Positions 40,536 through 50,631 are shown, counted from the first letter of the stretch. The stretch is DNA of 64,000 bases from Bacillus xiamenensis (GCF_000300535.1 NZ_AMSH01000006.1:41464-105463), one strand, 5' to 3'. Numbers and translations: made by a program. The notes: a model not told the origin generated them from the letters alone.

Positions 40536-41395
40536 TCTCGTTCACCTCCTGTGCTGTGTAATGCTAAGATTCGGCCTAATGTTTCTTTCATGTCGGCACG
40601 GTGGATCACAGCATCGAGCTGACCATGCTTCAATAAAAATTCAGCCGTTTGGAAGTCCTCTGGCAGGTCTTCACGAATGGTTTGTTCAATGATTCTGCGG
40701 CCAGCAAAACCAATCAATGCTCCCGGCTCTGCAAAGTTGTAATCACCGAGAGACGCAAAACTAGCTGATACACCGCCAGTTGTAGGGTTCGTCATCACTG
40801 AGATAATCAAACCTTGATCCTCGCTGAACAGCTTTAATGCTGAGCTTGTTTTGGCCATCTGCATCAGACTAAGAATACCCTCTTGCATTCTTGCTCCTCC
40901 AGATGCAGTAAAGATAATAAATGGCACCTTGTCCGCTTTTGCTTTCTCGATCGCCAGTGTGATCTTTTCACCCACAACCGAGCCCATGCTGCCCATACGG
41001 AATGTGGCATCCATGACAGCGATCACAACACTTTGGCCTTCAATTTCACCTTTACCTGTCACAATGGCTTCATTCAAAGAAGTTTTTTCTCTGTCTTTCT
41101 CAAGCTTTTCTTCGTAGCCTGGGAAACCGAGCGGGTTCTCAGAAATGAGGTGTCCGTTAAATTCTTCAAATGTGCCTTCGTCTACAAGGCTTTCAATACG
41201 CTGTTTTGCATTCATTTGCAAATGTCTGCCGCAATTCATACAAACACGTAAATTTTTATCTAGTTCTTTGGTGAGCATTATTTTTTTACATTGCGGACAT
41301 TTGGTCATGATGCCTTCAGGCACATCTTGACTTGCCTGTTCAGAGGGTACAGATGCATACTTTTTCTTTTTACTGAAAATGTTCTTGATTGACAA
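40520..41395 (-). CDS. accD: Acetyl-CoA carboxylase carboxyltransferase beta subunit
   Basis: 291 residues from the TTG at 41395, with GGGAGGT six bases upstream; the conserved '[17 protein letters not shown]' opens the protein. A four-Cys zinc ribbon ('CPQCKKI', 'CMNCGRH', residues about 33-55) precedes the crotonase-like carboxyltransferase domain with '[26 protein letters not shown]' and '[12 protein letters not shown]'. First gene of accDA. Confidence 0.98.
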   Translation of the reverse strand: MSIKNIFSKKKKYASVPSEQASQDVPEGIMTKCPQCKKIMLTKELDKNLRVCMNCGRHLQMNAKQRIESLVDEGTFEEFNGHLISENPLGFPGYEEKLEKDREKTSLNEAIVTGKGEIEGQSVVIAVMDATFRMGSMGSVVGEKITLAIEKAKADKVPFIIFTASGGARMQEGILSLMQMAKTSSALKLFSEDQGLIISVMTNPTTGGVSASFASLGDYNFAEPGALIGFAGRRIIEQTIREDLPEDFQTAEFLLKHGQLDAVIHRADMKETLGRILALHSTGGEREWLEN

Positions 41396-41476
41396 ATGAC
41401 TACCTCCCTTTTTGAAGGGTTTTTTCTTTACACGCACATCCACTATTATAGGACATGTCATAACTGTACCGAAACT

Positions 41477-41505
41477 ATTGTACTTTTTTTGTCAAACGCT
41501 GTCAT
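41477..41505 (-). promoter_or_regulatory. Sigma-A promoter of accDA
   Basis: Minus strand ATGACA, 17 bases, TACAAT, with start near 41470, about 75 bases before accD. Confidence 0.7.
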
Positions 41506-41647
41506 CCTTCATTCAATTTTTTCAGGGGGGAATTGATGAGAAATGAGTATAGGTTTGGGGCGCTGAGCAGTTGATATATTTGAATTGTGAACGTCTACAA
41601 AAAAATCTCATTCCGGATGAAAAAAATTTCACATAAGAGAGGAAATG

Positions 41648-41685
41648 GTGCACGTTTTTCATCCAAATTCAGAAAGAACGTGCAC
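41648..41685 (-). terminator. Hairpin after the malic enzyme gene
   Basis: GTGCACGTT and AACGTGCAC (9 bp perfect) with a 20-base loop 16 bases past the stop. There is no good T-run, so it may be a weak terminator or a stabilising 3' structure. Confidence 0.55.
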
Positions 41686-41700
41686 ACTTTTCCAGTTCGA

Positions 41701-42933
41701 TTACTCGCCGATAATCGTTAATTTTCTTGTTTTTTCTGCAACAGCTTCTGGGTCTACTTTGATTCTTGCAACACCCGTTTCCATTGCTGCTTTTGCTACT
41801 GCTTTTGCTACCGCTGGTGCTACGCGTGCATCAAATGGTGCAGGAATGACATATTCTGCTGTCAATTCTTCATCTGATACAAGAGAAGCAATCGCTTCAA
41901 CAGCTGCAATTTTCATTTCTTCGTTAATATGTGTTGCCCGTACATCGAGCGCTCCGCGGAAAATACCTGGGAATGCAAGTACGTTGTTCACTTGGTTTGG
42001 GAAGTCAGAACGACCAGTTCCTACAACACTTGCACCTGCTGCATGTGCATCTTCTGGCATGATCTCTGGATTTGGATTAGCCATTGCGAAGATCACAGGA
42101 TCTTTTGCCATTTTTCCTACCATTTCTTTTGTTAAAGCACCTGCTACTGAAACGCCGATGAAGACATCTGCGCCTTCAATGACTTCTTCTAAAGAACCTT
42201 CTTTACGGTCTTGGTTCGTGAATTTAGCTACTTCGTTTTTCACTGCATTCATACCATTTGGGCGGCCTTCATAAATAGCGCCTTTTGTATCACACATGAT
42301 GATATCACGTACACCGAAATGATAAAGAAGTTTGATAATCGCAATACCTGCTGCTCCAGCGCCGTTTGCAACCACTTTAATTGAAGACATTGATTTTCCA
42401 GACAGTTTAAGGGCATTCACAAGTCCTGCCACTGTCACAATCGCTGTTCCGTGCTGATCATCGTGGAAAACAGGAATGTTTGTCTCTTTTTTCAAACGCT
42501 CTTCAATGATGAAGCAGTTAGGAGCTGCAATATCTTCAAGGTTCACACCGCCAAACGTTGGCTCAAGAAGCTTCACTGTTTCAACGATTTTGTCTACATC
42601 GTTTGTGGAAAGCGCGATTGGGAATGCATCAACGCCTGCAAAGCTTTTGAATAATACAGCTTTCCCTTCCATCACTGGAAGAGATGCTTCTGCACCAATG
42701 TTTCCAAGCCCTAAAACAGCGCTTCCGTCTGTCACAACAGCGACCATATTGCCTTTCATTGTATAATCATACACTTTGCTTGTGTCGTCATAAATATCTT
42801 TACATGGTTCAGCAACACCCGGTGAGTAAGCCAAGCTTAAGTCTTTCGCGTTTTTCACTTGTACTTTTGATTTTGATTCGAGTTTGCCTTGATTCTCTTT
42901 GTGCATATGTAATGCTTCTTCTCTTAATGACAT
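41701..42933 (-). CDS. ytsJ: NADP-dependent malic enzyme YtsJ
   Basis: Decarboxylates malate to pyruvate and makes NADPH; YtsJ is the main malic enzyme of B. subtilis for growth on malate. 410 residues: malic-enzyme N-domain with 'FHDDQHGTAIVTVAGLVNALKLSGK' (metal-binding Asp pair, about 150) and NAD(P) domain motif 'VVANGAGAAGIAIIKLL' (about 187). Good GGAGTG site. Located between accDA and dnaE as in B. subtilis. Confidence 0.95.
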   Translation of the reverse strand: MSLREEALHMHKENQGKLESKSKVQVKNAKDLSLAYSPGVAEPCKDIYDDTSKVYDYTMKGNMVAVVTDGSAVLGLGNIGAEASLPVMEGKAVLFKSFAGVDAFPIALSTNDVDKIVETVKLLEPTFGGVNLEDIAAPNCFIIEERLKKETNIPVFHDDQHGTAIVTVAGLVNALKLSGKSMSSIKVVANGAGAAGIAIIKLLYHFGVRDIIMCDTKGAIYEGRPNGMNAVKNEVAKFTNQDRKEGSLEEVIEGADVFIGVSVAGALTKEMVGKMAKDPVIFAMANPNPEIMPEDAHAAGASVVGTGRSDFPNQVNNVLAFPGIFRGALDVRATHINEEMKIAAVEAIASLVSDEELTAEYVIPAPFDARVAPAVAKAVAKAAMETGVARIKVDPEAVAEKTRKLTIIGE

Positions 42934-43074
42934 GTAATGAACACTCCTTCAACTGGAAATTGATTTAATGAATTGCTAAGTTGATAAGCACATACTGGCA
43001 GTTTTAAATACACAGAATCTTTAAAATGATAACACAATAGGCGAAATTGTAAAACGTATTCAGACGATTTGTCA

Positions 43075-46000
43075 TCATTTAATTACAACATTTTGTTCAC
43101 CGAGCAGCTCTTTTAACTGGAAGATCACGGCATGATCTGCATGAACTTTGTATGCATCTGGAAGTCTCATCGTCTTTTTTTGCTTTTCATAATACAAATA
43201 GACATCTGCTTCTCCGCTGTGCATGGAGATCACTCGTTTTACTTGCTCAAGCAGCTCCTGCGTATGGTTCTCCTCTTTGACTCGAATGTAGACAGACTCT
43301 TTTCTTTTTGTGCCCATCTCTTCAAGCAGAACAGCCTCCTGCACGATGATTTGACTGCTGTCGTTTCTGGCCTCTACTCTGCCTTCGACATACAGCATTG
43401 CGCCCTCCTCAAGTAAGGGGGACAGCTTTCTAAATTGCTCTGGAAAGACGACGCCTTCCATTTCTCCTGTTTCATCCCCAAATGTGACAAATGCCATCGA
43501 TTGTCCATTTTTTGTCCGAATCGATTTCACCTTTGTCAAAAGACCACCCATTGAGATTTTTCGCTTCATATAAGAAGAAAGTCTGATGATTTCCACTGCA
43601 CCATTCTCTCTCAAACGATCTCGATACGCTTGTACTGGGTGATTTGATAAATATAACCCGAGTGCCTCTTTTTCAAATTGCAAGAGGTCGACAAGCGGCA
43701 ACTCGTCTATCTCAGCATATTTTGGCTTAATGGAGAAGGTGGTATCCCCAAGAAAGTCCAGCTGATCCTCAGGTGTTAAAAATGACACGTGGTCTAACGC
43801 AATATCTATCGATGCTAATAACGAAGCACGATTTGGATGAAGCTCATCCATTGCCCCTGAAAAAATGAGCGCTTCGATCGTTTTTCGGTTAACACTCTTT
43901 GGTGATACCCTTGCGCAAAAATCAAATAAATCTGCAAACGGCTTTTCCTGTCTTGCTCTGTATATATCCTTTACAGCTGACACTCCGACATTTTTGATCG
44001 CTCTTAAGCTGTAGCGGATCTCCCCTTTTTCAACCGTGAATGGAAATTCGCTCTTATTAATAGAAGGCTTCAACACAGAGATCCCTTTTTCCTTTGCCTC
44101 ATAGAAATATTGAGCCACTTTGTCTTCATTTCCAATCACACTCGTTAAAAGTCCGCACATAAAATATAACGGATAATGCGCTTTTAAATAAGCAAGCTGA
44201 AAGCCGATCATGCTATATGCGACAGCATGGCTTCTATTAAAACCATAGTTTGCAAATTTGACGATTAGGTCATAAACGTCATTTGCAATGTTAACAGGAT
44301 ACTCCTTTTTTAGGCATCCTTCAACAAAACGGCTTCGCTGTTCATCAAGCACCTTTTTATCCTTCTTTGAAACGGCTCTTCTTAAAAGATCGGCTTCTCC
44401 CAGCTGAAAGCCTGCCATCTTGGCTGCAATCAGCATGATTTGCTCCTGATAGACAATGACTCCGTATGTGTCCTTTAAAATGTCATACAAATCTGGATGA
44501 GGGTAAGAGACTTCGACTCTGCCATGCTTTCGGTCGATAAAAAGCGGGATATTCTCCATCGGACCTGGGCGGTATAGGGCATTGACTGCCACGATGTCTT
44601 CTAGACTGGATGGTTTCAGCCGTCTTAGCACCTGACGCATTCCTTGTGATTCAAGCTGGAAAATCCCTGTCGTATCTCCCGCCGATAACAATTCAAACGT
44701 TTTTTGGTCCTGATACGATATATCACTAAAATGAATGTGGACGTTTTCCTGTCTTTCAATCTGGTTTTTAATGGATTCAATTAAGGTTAAGTTCCTTAAT
44801 CCTAAGAAATCCATTTTTAAAAGTCCGAGATCTTCTAAGTAATTCATTGCATATTGCGTCAAATACACCCCATCATGGCCTTCTTGAATAGGCACGACTT
44901 GTGTGAGCGGCTCCTCGCTTAGTACAACGCCGGCTGCATGTGTCGACGTATGTCTAGGCAAACCTTCTACCTTTAACGCGGTTTGGAAGACCTTTCGAAG
45001 CTCTTCGGATTGCTGGAGCAGCGTTTTTAATTCAGGAGAGGTGGCCACCGCTTCTTTCAGCGTCGTCCCTGGCTTGGATGGGATAAGCTTTGCAAGGCGG
45101 TCTGCTGCCTTTGAATCAATTCCCATCACACGTCCGACATCCCTTAAGGCTGCTTTTGCGGCAAGCGTCCCAAACGTGATAATCTGCGCTACATGCATGT
45201 CCCCGTATTTGTTTTTGACATAAGCAATGATTTCATCTCTTCTCGTGTCAGGGAAATCGATATCAATATCCGGCATGCTGATTCGTTCCGGATTCAAAAA
45301 CCGTTCAAATAAAAGTCCGTGACGGATCGGATCAACATCGGTAATCGACAGAACATAAGCAACAAGAGAGCCTGCTGCTGATCCCCGTCCTGGACCTGTC
45401 ACAATGCCTTGGTCATGAGCATACTTCATAAAATCCCACACAATGAGAAAATAATCACTGAAATTCATTTTTTGGATAATGCTCAGCTCATACTCAAGCC
45501 TTTTGATATACGTTTCATTTGAAGCAATTTTTCTTCGCTCCATGCCTTCTGCACACACTTTGCGTAAAAACTGATCGGCTGTTGATTGATCAGGAGTCGG
45601 ATAGGTTGGCAGTTTTGTCTGTCCAAGATTTAAATCGACTTCACAGCGGTCTGCGATCTCGACCGTTCTTGTCAGCAGTTCTGGATCATCCGCATACCAT
45701 TCCATCATTTCTTCTATTGATCTGAAATGCTTTTCCCCTCGGTCTTCCTCTATTTCTGATAGCTGCTGTCCGGCTTTAATGGCCTTCAAACATGTGTATG
45801 CGGTTTTGTCCTCTCGATTGATGTAGTGGACGTCACCCGTCGCTACAAGAGGAATATTCACCCTTGTTGAGACCTCCCGCAGCTGATTAGACAGCTCTTC
45901 GTCTTGCTGAAATGGCTGAACCGCTAAATACACATGCTCCTCACCAAAAATACTTTTTAAATGGCTGGCCGCATCCTGCGCCTCTTCTAGCTGATCATTT

Positions 46001-46410
46001 TGCAGCAGCGTTTCAATATAGCCGTTCGCACCTGGTGTGATAGCAATAAGTCCATGATGATAGGCTTTCAGCCAGTTCTCTTTTAAGCCGGCTTTTGACT
46101 TTGATTTCAGCACACTGCTAATTTTGATCAAATTTTGATAGCCTTCATTGTTTTTTGCAAGGAGCACCAAAGGATAAGCCTCTGTCTCTTGTTCATCTAT
46201 GAAGACAGAAGCTGTTAAACCGATTACCGGCTTGATGCCATGTTTTTTACATTCCTTATAAAATTCAACCGTTCCATACATCACATGGTCATCGGTAAGA
46301 GCGAGCGCTTTATAGCCAAGTTCTTTCGCTTTCAGTACGAGCTCCTTGACCTTAGCAGCACTGCTCAACAAGCTGTATCCACTGTGGACCTGAAGATGAA
46401 CATAAGACAT
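43075..46410 (-). CDS. dnaE: DNA polymerase III alpha subunit DnaE
   Basis: The error-prone replicase of Bacillus that extends RNA primers before PolC takes over. 1111 residues from the ATG at 46410 (AAAGGAGTGG upstream). N-terminal PHP domain with 'VHSGYSLLSSAAKVKELV' and 'ALTDDHVMYG', polymerase core with 'GPGRGSAAGSLVAYVL' (about 350) and catalytic Asp pair in 'MPDIDIDFPDTRRDEI' (about 395), then tandem HhH and an OB-fold near 980-1060. No separate exonuclease domain. Confidence 0.97.
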   Translation of the reverse strand: MSYVHLQVHSGYSLLSSAAKVKELVLKAKELGYKALALTDDHVMYGTVEFYKECKKHGIKPVIGLTASVFIDEQETEAYPLVLLAKNNEGYQNLIKISSVLKSKSKAGLKENWLKAYHHGLIAITPGANGYIETLLQNDQLEEAQDAASHLKSIFGEEHVYLAVQPFQQDEELSNQLREVSTRVNIPLVATGDVHYINREDKTAYTCLKAIKAGQQLSEIEEDRGEKHFRSIEEMMEWYADDPELLTRTVEIADRCEVDLNLGQTKLPTYPTPDQSTADQFLRKVCAEGMERRKIASNETYIKRLEYELSIIQKMNFSDYFLIVWDFMKYAHDQGIVTGPGRGSAAGSLVAYVLSITDVDPIRHGLLFERFLNPERISMPDIDIDFPDTRRDEIIAYVKNKYGDMHVAQIITFGTLAAKAALRDVGRVMGIDSKAADRLAKLIPSKPGTTLKEAVATSPELKTLLQQSEELRKVFQTALKVEGLPRHTSTHAAGVVLSEEPLTQVVPIQEGHDGVYLTQYAMNYLEDLGLLKMDFLGLRNLTLIESIKNQIERQENVHIHFSDISYQDQKTFELLSAGDTTGIFQLESQGMRQVLRRLKPSSLEDIVAVNALYRPGPMENIPLFIDRKHGRVEVSYPHPDLYDILKDTYGVIVYQEQIMLIAAKMAGFQLGEADLLRRAVSKKDKKVLDEQRSRFVEGCLKKEYPVNIANDVYDLIVKFANYGFNRSHAVAYSMIGFQLAYLKAHYPLYFMCGLLTSVIGNEDKVAQYFYEAKEKGISVLKPSINKSEFPFTVEKGEIRYSLRAIKNVGVSAVKDIYRARQEKPFADLFDFCARVSPKSVNRKTIEALIFSGAMDELHPNRASLLASIDIALDHVSFLTPEDQLDFLGDTTFSIKPKYAEIDELPLVDLLQFEKEALGLYLSNHPVQAYRDRLRENGAVEIIRLSSYMKRKISMGGLLTKVKSIRTKNGQSMAFVTFGDETGEMEGVVFPEQFRKLSPLLEEGAMLYVEGRVEARNDSSQIIVQEAVLLEEMGTKRKESVYIRVKEENHTQELLEQVKRVISMHSGEADVYLYYEKQKKTMRLPDAYKVHADHAVIFQLKELLGEQNVVIK

Positions 46411-46496
46411 GCTTAATCCACTCCTTTCGTCTAAATTCATTCTTTCATTATAAAACGCGATGCGGTGAGAAACAAATGTTCTTTCTTTTTCGCCCG

Positions 46497-46526
46497 TTCA
46501 TACTTGTCCAGCAAACGCCATATATT
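46497..46526 (+). promoter_or_regulatory. Sigma-E promoter of ytrHI
   Basis: TTCATACT, 14 bases, CATATATT fits the mother-cell sigma-E pattern GKCATATT-N13-15-CATACAHT (six of eight and six to seven of eight), 22 bases before the ytrH ATG. Confidence 0.6.
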
Positions 46527-46547
46527 GAATAGAGTGAGGTGGAAAAA

Positions 46548-46889
46548 ATGGATGTGAAGGAAGCCTTTATTCCGAATTTTATTAGTTGTTACTTTATCGC
46601 ACTGGGGGTCATTTTGGGCGGTGCCATTATAGGCGGTGTAGGTGCATATTTATCTGGTCAGCCGCCACTATCAATCATTTCAAGTCTGGCCAATCGCTTA
46701 AAAATTTGGGCGCTTGTCGCCGCAATCGGCGGAACATTTGATGCCGTCTATAGCTTTGAAAGAGGTATTTTTGAAGGGAACACGCGTGATATTTTCAAGC
46801 AGATTTTATTGATTGTCTCTGCTATGGGCGGGGCACAAACGGGCTATCTCATTATTACATGGCTCACCCAGGAGCATGTGTCATCATGA
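46548..46889 (+). CDS. ytrH: Sporulation membrane protein YtrH
   Basis: 113 residues, with three hydrophobic segments (about 10-35, 50-68, 85-105) and the conserved 'WALVAAIGGTFDAVYSFERGIFEGNTRDIFKQ'. The ATG at 46548 has GAGGTGG six bases upstream. In B. subtilis ytrH and ytrI are sigma-E genes whose loss impairs spore formation. It overlaps ytrI by ATGA. Confidence 0.93.
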   Translation: MDVKEAFIPNFISCYFIALGVILGGAIIGGVGAYLSGQPPLSIISSLANRLKIWALVAAIGGTFDAVYSFERGIFEGNTRDIFKQILLIVSAMGGAQTGYLIITWLTQEHVSS

Positions 46890-47389
46890 GGGTGCCGGAG
46901 CTGTATAAACGTCCAGGCTGGCAGCGTTTTTTTGCTGGAATGATGTTCGGCGCGATTATCAGCTGGCTGATTTTCCTTTTTACGTATGGAATCTTTCAGG
47001 AAAAGCAGGTGACGCTCCTCAGAAGCCAGCAGCACCATATGGACAGTCTGAAAGAACAAATCACACTCTATCGGGAAGATCTGCATAAATTAAATGAAGA
47101 CAATAAGCAGCGGCTGCTGATCCAAAGCATAGACGTTCATCTCGTCAATCGTGAGCAGTATAAAATCCCTGAGCCAGATACGCTAAAGTTTGAAGAACAG
47201 GTCAAAGAGGATATCTCAGAGGTCATTACAAAGGATATTGAAAGTGTCTATAAAACAAAAGAGCTGTTAAAGCGGACAGTGGAAAATAAAGAATATACGA
47301 TTAGGGAAAAGGCATACCGCGCCAAAGTCACAGAGCTAACGATTTATACGAAGCTTTCACTTGAAGTACGGATTTCATTTGCTGAATAA
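46886..47389 (+). CDS. ytrI: Sporulation protein YtrI
   Basis: 167 residues: one membrane segment at about 15-35, then a coiled coil (about 40-70, 'QQHHMDSLKEQITLYREDLHKLNEDNKQR') and a C-terminal domain ending 'VRISFAE'. Type II membrane topology is likely, with the domain outside the mother-cell membrane or in the intermembrane space. Coupled to ytrH by a 4-base overlap. Confidence 0.92.
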   Translation: MRVPELYKRPGWQRFFAGMMFGAIISWLIFLFTYGIFQEKQVTLLRSQQHHMDSLKEQITLYREDLHKLNEDNKQRLLIQSIDVHLVNREQYKIPEPDTLKFEEQVKEDISEVITKDIESVYKTKELLKRTVENKEYTIREKAYRAKVTELTIYTKLSLEVRISFAE

Positions 47390-47498
47390 ATGATGATGTG
47401 GAATTTTTATGAATTTCTGCTCTCAATGGTCGCTTTTCACTCTTCATTTTTATACACTAAAAGAAGAACGAGATCTTCACAAGAAAGAGGTGAGAACA

Positions 47499-47684
47499 AT
47501 GGAGGTTTACAGCTATCGTCAAATGGCACGAGACAAAGCAAGCCGAATTAAAGACGGCATGTGCGCTTATGCTGAGACAGAAATGATGGCCCATTTAATT
47601 AAAAAAGAATTAAAGCATCAAAATCTCCAAGCCTATGAAGATTCAACTGACATCGGCTGCTGGTTTATTCCTGTATCCAAGTAA
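47499..47684 (+). CDS. Small uncharacterised protein after ytrHI
   Basis: 61 residues, soluble and charged; starts at an ATG with AAAGAGGTGAG seven bases upstream and ends 'YEDSTDIGCWFIPVSK'. About 110 bases after ytrI on the same strand, so it may share the ytrHI transcript or have its own promoter. No family is recognised with certainty. The good start site and clean stop before a terminator support a real gene. Confidence 0.72.
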   Translation: MEVYSYRQMARDKASRIKDGMCAYAETEMMAHLIKKELKHQNLQAYEDSTDIGCWFIPVSK

Positions 47685-47702
47685 CCCTTTTCTCAAAGCT
47701 CA

Positions 47703-47737
47703 AAAAAAGAGAGGGGGACTTGAAGCCCCTCTCTCAC
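47703..47737. terminator. Bidirectional terminator before nrnA
   Basis: GAGAGGGG(G) and CCCCTCTC around ACTTGAAG, with A-run on one side for the minus strand (T-run) and a C/T-rich side on the plus. Confidence 0.85.
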
Positions 47738-48672
47738 GATGATTTACATACTTCTTCTAAATCACGCAAAATCTCATCTGCCACGGCCCAATCATATATG
47801 GACGCACCGGCTGCAAGCGGGTGACCGCCGCCATGATATTTTTTAGCAATGGTGTTAATCACAACGCCTTTTGAGCGGAACCTGACACGAATCTGATCGT
47901 TCTCTTCCACAAAAAAGACCCAAGCCTTAATCCCTGCAATATTTCCAAGTGTCCCAACAAGCTGTGAGGCTTGCTGCGCCGTTGTTTGGAACGATTCCAA
48001 AATGTCACGCTTAATAAAAACAGAGGCTACCCCATTTTCTGACAAAGAGATATGCTGAAAAATATAGCCATTTAATTTCACGACATTCAAATCCGTTTCA
48101 TACAATTGATTGAAAAGGTCTGATGATGAAAACGGATATTCGATAAGTTCCCCTGCATATTTGAGTGTCTTTTTCGTCGTATTTGGGAAAAGGAAACGGC
48201 CTGTATCTCCTACAATGCCGGCATAAATGAGTTCAGCCGCCTTTGTATTCAGCTGATATCCTTCTTCTTTCCCCTCTAAATACAGCTCATAAATCATTTC
48301 ACTCACAGAGCTTGCCTCTGTATCAACCCAAAGCAAGTCACCATACGGATCTTCATTTGGATGATGATCAATTTTCATCAGCTTATCACCCATAGAATAG
48401 CGCTGATCATCAATTCTTGCTTGATTCGCCGTGTCACAGACAATGACAAGGGCGCCTTTATACACTTCATCCGGCACCTCATCTAATTCATATAAAAATG
48501 AAAGGGATGGCTCAGGGGTTCCTGTCGCATAAATATTTTTTTCTGGATAGGTGGCACGCAGGATTTCTGTAAGGCCGCACTGCGATCCATACGCGTCAGG
48601 ATCAGGTCTTACATGTCTATGAATGATGATGGTGTCATATAATGATATGGTTTTAATCAGTTCTTTTTTCAT
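47734..48672 (-). CDS. nrnA: Oligoribonuclease / pAp phosphatase NrnA
   Basis: A DHH-DHHA1 phosphoesterase, 312 residues, that degrades very short RNAs and dephosphorylates 3'-phosphoadenosine 5'-phosphate. Mn-binding signatures: 'HVRPDPDAYGSQ' (about 19-30), 'CDTAN', the DHH 'KIDHHPNEDPYG' (about 100), and the DHHA1 tail 'KYHGGGHPLAAGA' (about 283). Good AAGGAG site. Divergent from ytpI. Confidence 0.96.
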   Translation of the reverse strand: MKKELIKTISLYDTIIIHRHVRPDPDAYGSQCGLTEILRATYPEKNIYATGTPEPSLSFLYELDEVPDEVYKGALVIVCDTANQARIDDQRYSMGDKLMKIDHHPNEDPYGDLLWVDTEASSVSEMIYELYLEGKEEGYQLNTKAAELIYAGIVGDTGRFLFPNTTKKTLKYAGELIEYPFSSSDLFNQLYETDLNVVKLNGYIFQHISLSENGVASVFIKRDILESFQTTAQQASQLVGTLGNIAGIKAWVFFVEENDQIRVRFRSKGVVINTIAKKYHGGGHPLAAGASIYDWAVADEILRDLEEVCKSS

Positions 48673-48819
48673 AAAAACTCCTTCTCATGCGATACTCTTT
48701 TTATTATTAAATCATAATCTATCCTGACGGAAAAGTGAGGAATAGACAATTTATTCTAGTAAGCAAGCCTATTTACGTTTAAAATAGGGTTGTAATCACT
48801 TACAATGGAGGCTTGGCAC

Positions 48820-49122
48820 ATGCTTGTTTTGATTGTGTTTATTATTTGTTCTGCCATGTTTTATTTATACTACAAAGCAAAAAACGTCCGTACGAACCGG
48901 CCGGTCGAGAAAAAATTCTGGTCTGCAAAATCAAGTATGGCACTCGGCTGCTTTGTCCTGCTCTTCGGTGTGAATCAATTATTTTTAAACCGCTCGTCAC
49001 TCGCATTTGTCATTGGATTTATTTTTGTTGCAGTCGGTATCGGCAGTACGTGGGCTGGGTATAAAGCCTACAAGCACTACCTTCCGCTTTTTTTAAAGGA
49101 AGGCGAAAAAGATCACGCATAA
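48820..49122 (+). CDS. ytpI: Small membrane protein YtpI
   Basis: 100 residues with three membrane segments (1-18, about 43-60, about 65-85). The ATG at 48820 is chosen with GGAGG eight bases upstream; the ATG at 48805 lies in that site. Function unknown; conserved between nrnA and ytoI in Bacillus. Confidence 0.87.
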   Translation: MLVLIVFIICSAMFYLYYKAKNVRTNRPVEKKFWSAKSSMALGCFVLLFGVNQLFLNRSSLAFVIGFIFVAVGIGSTWAGYKAYKHYLPLFLKEGEKDHA

Positions 49123-49128
49123 TAGAGG

Positions 49129-49156
49129 AAAGGGCGAGTGTATGTCGCCCTTTTTT
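49129..49156. terminator. Bidirectional terminator between ytpI and ytoI
   Basis: AAAGGGCGA and TCGCCCTTT with a T-run on the plus strand and AT-rich flank on the other. Confidence 0.86.
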
Positions 49157-49161
49157 GTCAT

Positions 49162-50484
49162 TTATCCTCTCTCCATCAGCTGCACCATCAGCATCGCTTT
49201 CCCTACGATATTTGATTGGTGGTAAACCTCCACTTCCAGCTTTCCAAACTTGCGTCCTACTTCTAAAATATTTGGCTTGATTTGAATCGTTGATTCCATT
49301 TGAACCGGTTTTAAGAAGTAGACAGAGAGACTTTCCACAATCAGTTCGCCTTTTTTATGAGATTTTAAGAAGCGATTGGCTGATTCAATTAAAATTTGCG
49401 TAAACACACCATATGAAATATTGCCAAGCTGATTTGTCATTTGTGGTGTGACCTCATATTGATACACCGCATCTGTTTTTGGCTTTTCCGTATCGGTCTC
49501 TTTAAATCCTCTTGAAACGACATCATCCAGCTTTTCACCAACCTGCGGCTGCTTCTGAATCATTTGCAGCGCCTTCAGCACATCTTGCCGGCTGATCATC
49601 CCAATCAGCTTCGCATGATCATCTACAACTGGTAGCACTTCAATGCCTTCCCATACCATCATTTGGGCTGCTGAGGCGACTGATGTCTTGCCAATGACCG
49701 TCAGCGGATTTTTCGTCATCACCTTTTCAATCGGTGTGGAGCGGTCATGCCCCGCAATATCCTTTGAGGTGAGAATTCCATGAATCTTCATTTGATCATC
49801 TGCGACCGGGAAACGGCCGTGACCAGTTTCATAATTCTTTTCATACCATTTTTCAAGCTTATCCTCTGGTGATAAATACACCGTCCGTTCTATCGGTGTT
49901 AAAATATCTTCCACCAGTACAATCTCTTTTTTAATTAATTGGTCATAAATGGCTCTGTTTATGAGGGCCGCTACGGTAAATGTATCGTAGCTTGTCGATA
50001 AAATCGGCAGCTCTAGCTCATCTGCAAGCTGAATGATTTCATCATCTGTTGAGAATCCGCCTGTGACCAGCACAGCCGCCCCTGCCTCTAATGCCTGCCT
50101 ATGAGCATTGATTCGGTTTCCGACGATCAGCAGGTTGCCAGCTGCCGTATAGCGCATCATTGCATCCAGCTCCATCGCTCCGATGACAAATTTGTTTAAA
50201 GTTTTATGTAAGCCGGCTCGTCCTCCAAGCACCTGCCCATCAATGACATTGACCACTTCCGCATAGGTCAGCTTTTCAATATTTTCTTTTTTCTTCTGTT
50301 CAATTCGAATGGTGCCGACTCGTTCAATGGTGCTCACGAACCCTTTATTTTCAGCATCCTTAATAGCCCGGTAAGCGGTGCCTTCACTTACTTTCATTTC
50401 TTTCGCTATACGCCGGACAGAAATTTTCTCCCCGACGTCTAATGAATCAATATACGATAAAATTTGCTCATGCTTTGTCGCCAA
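49162..50484 (-). CDS. ytoI: CBS/DRTGG/hotdog putative regulator YtoI
   Basis: 440 residues. N-terminal helix-turn-helix ('VRRIAKEMKVSEGTAYRAIKDAENKGF', about 22-49), a DRTGG domain (about 70-180), two CBS repeats (about 195-310) that usually bind adenosine ligands, and a C-terminal thioesterase-like hotdog fold (about 330-435). A TTG start with AAGGGTGAA upstream. This architecture suggests an adenylate-sensing DNA-binding regulator, but no target is known. Converges on ytpI. Confidence 0.92.
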   Translation of the reverse strand: MATKHEQILSYIDSLDVGEKISVRRIAKEMKVSEGTAYRAIKDAENKGFVSTIERVGTIRIEQKKKENIEKLTYAEVVNVIDGQVLGGRAGLHKTLNKFVIGAMELDAMMRYTAAGNLLIVGNRINAHRQALEAGAAVLVTGGFSTDDEIIQLADELELPILSTSYDTFTVAALINRAIYDQLIKKEIVLVEDILTPIERTVYLSPEDKLEKWYEKNYETGHGRFPVADDQMKIHGILTSKDIAGHDRSTPIEKVMTKNPLTVIGKTSVASAAQMMVWEGIEVLPVVDDHAKLIGMISRQDVLKALQMIQKQPQVGEKLDDVVSRGFKETDTEKPKTDAVYQYEVTPQMTNQLGNISYGVFTQILIESANRFLKSHKKGELIVESLSVYFLKPVQMESTIQIKPNILEVGRKFGKLEVEVYHQSNIVGKAMLMVQLMERG

Positions 50485-50594
50485 TCCCGTTCACCCTTTT
50501 TGTTTTCAGCGTTTTCATCTATGTTTCATTATAAGGGCAGGAGGCTTTTAATAGCAATTTGTCTTTTACGCCAGCACGAGACAGGCAAACAAAA

Positions 50595-50619
50595 AAACCG
50601 GCATTTGTGTACCGGCTTT
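50595..50619 (-). terminator. ytkL terminator
   Basis: AAAGCCGG..CCGGTTT with one bulge, followed by TTTTTTT on the minus strand. Confidence 0.72.
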
Positions 50620-50631
50620 ACTTAATGAAGA

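Noticed and set aside
41645..42274. 209-codon plus-strand frame antisense to ytsJ
   Set aside because: It mirrors the codon structure of a certain malic enzyme gene, lacks a ribosome site and has low-complexity Ser/Ala/Thr composition typical of antisense shadows.
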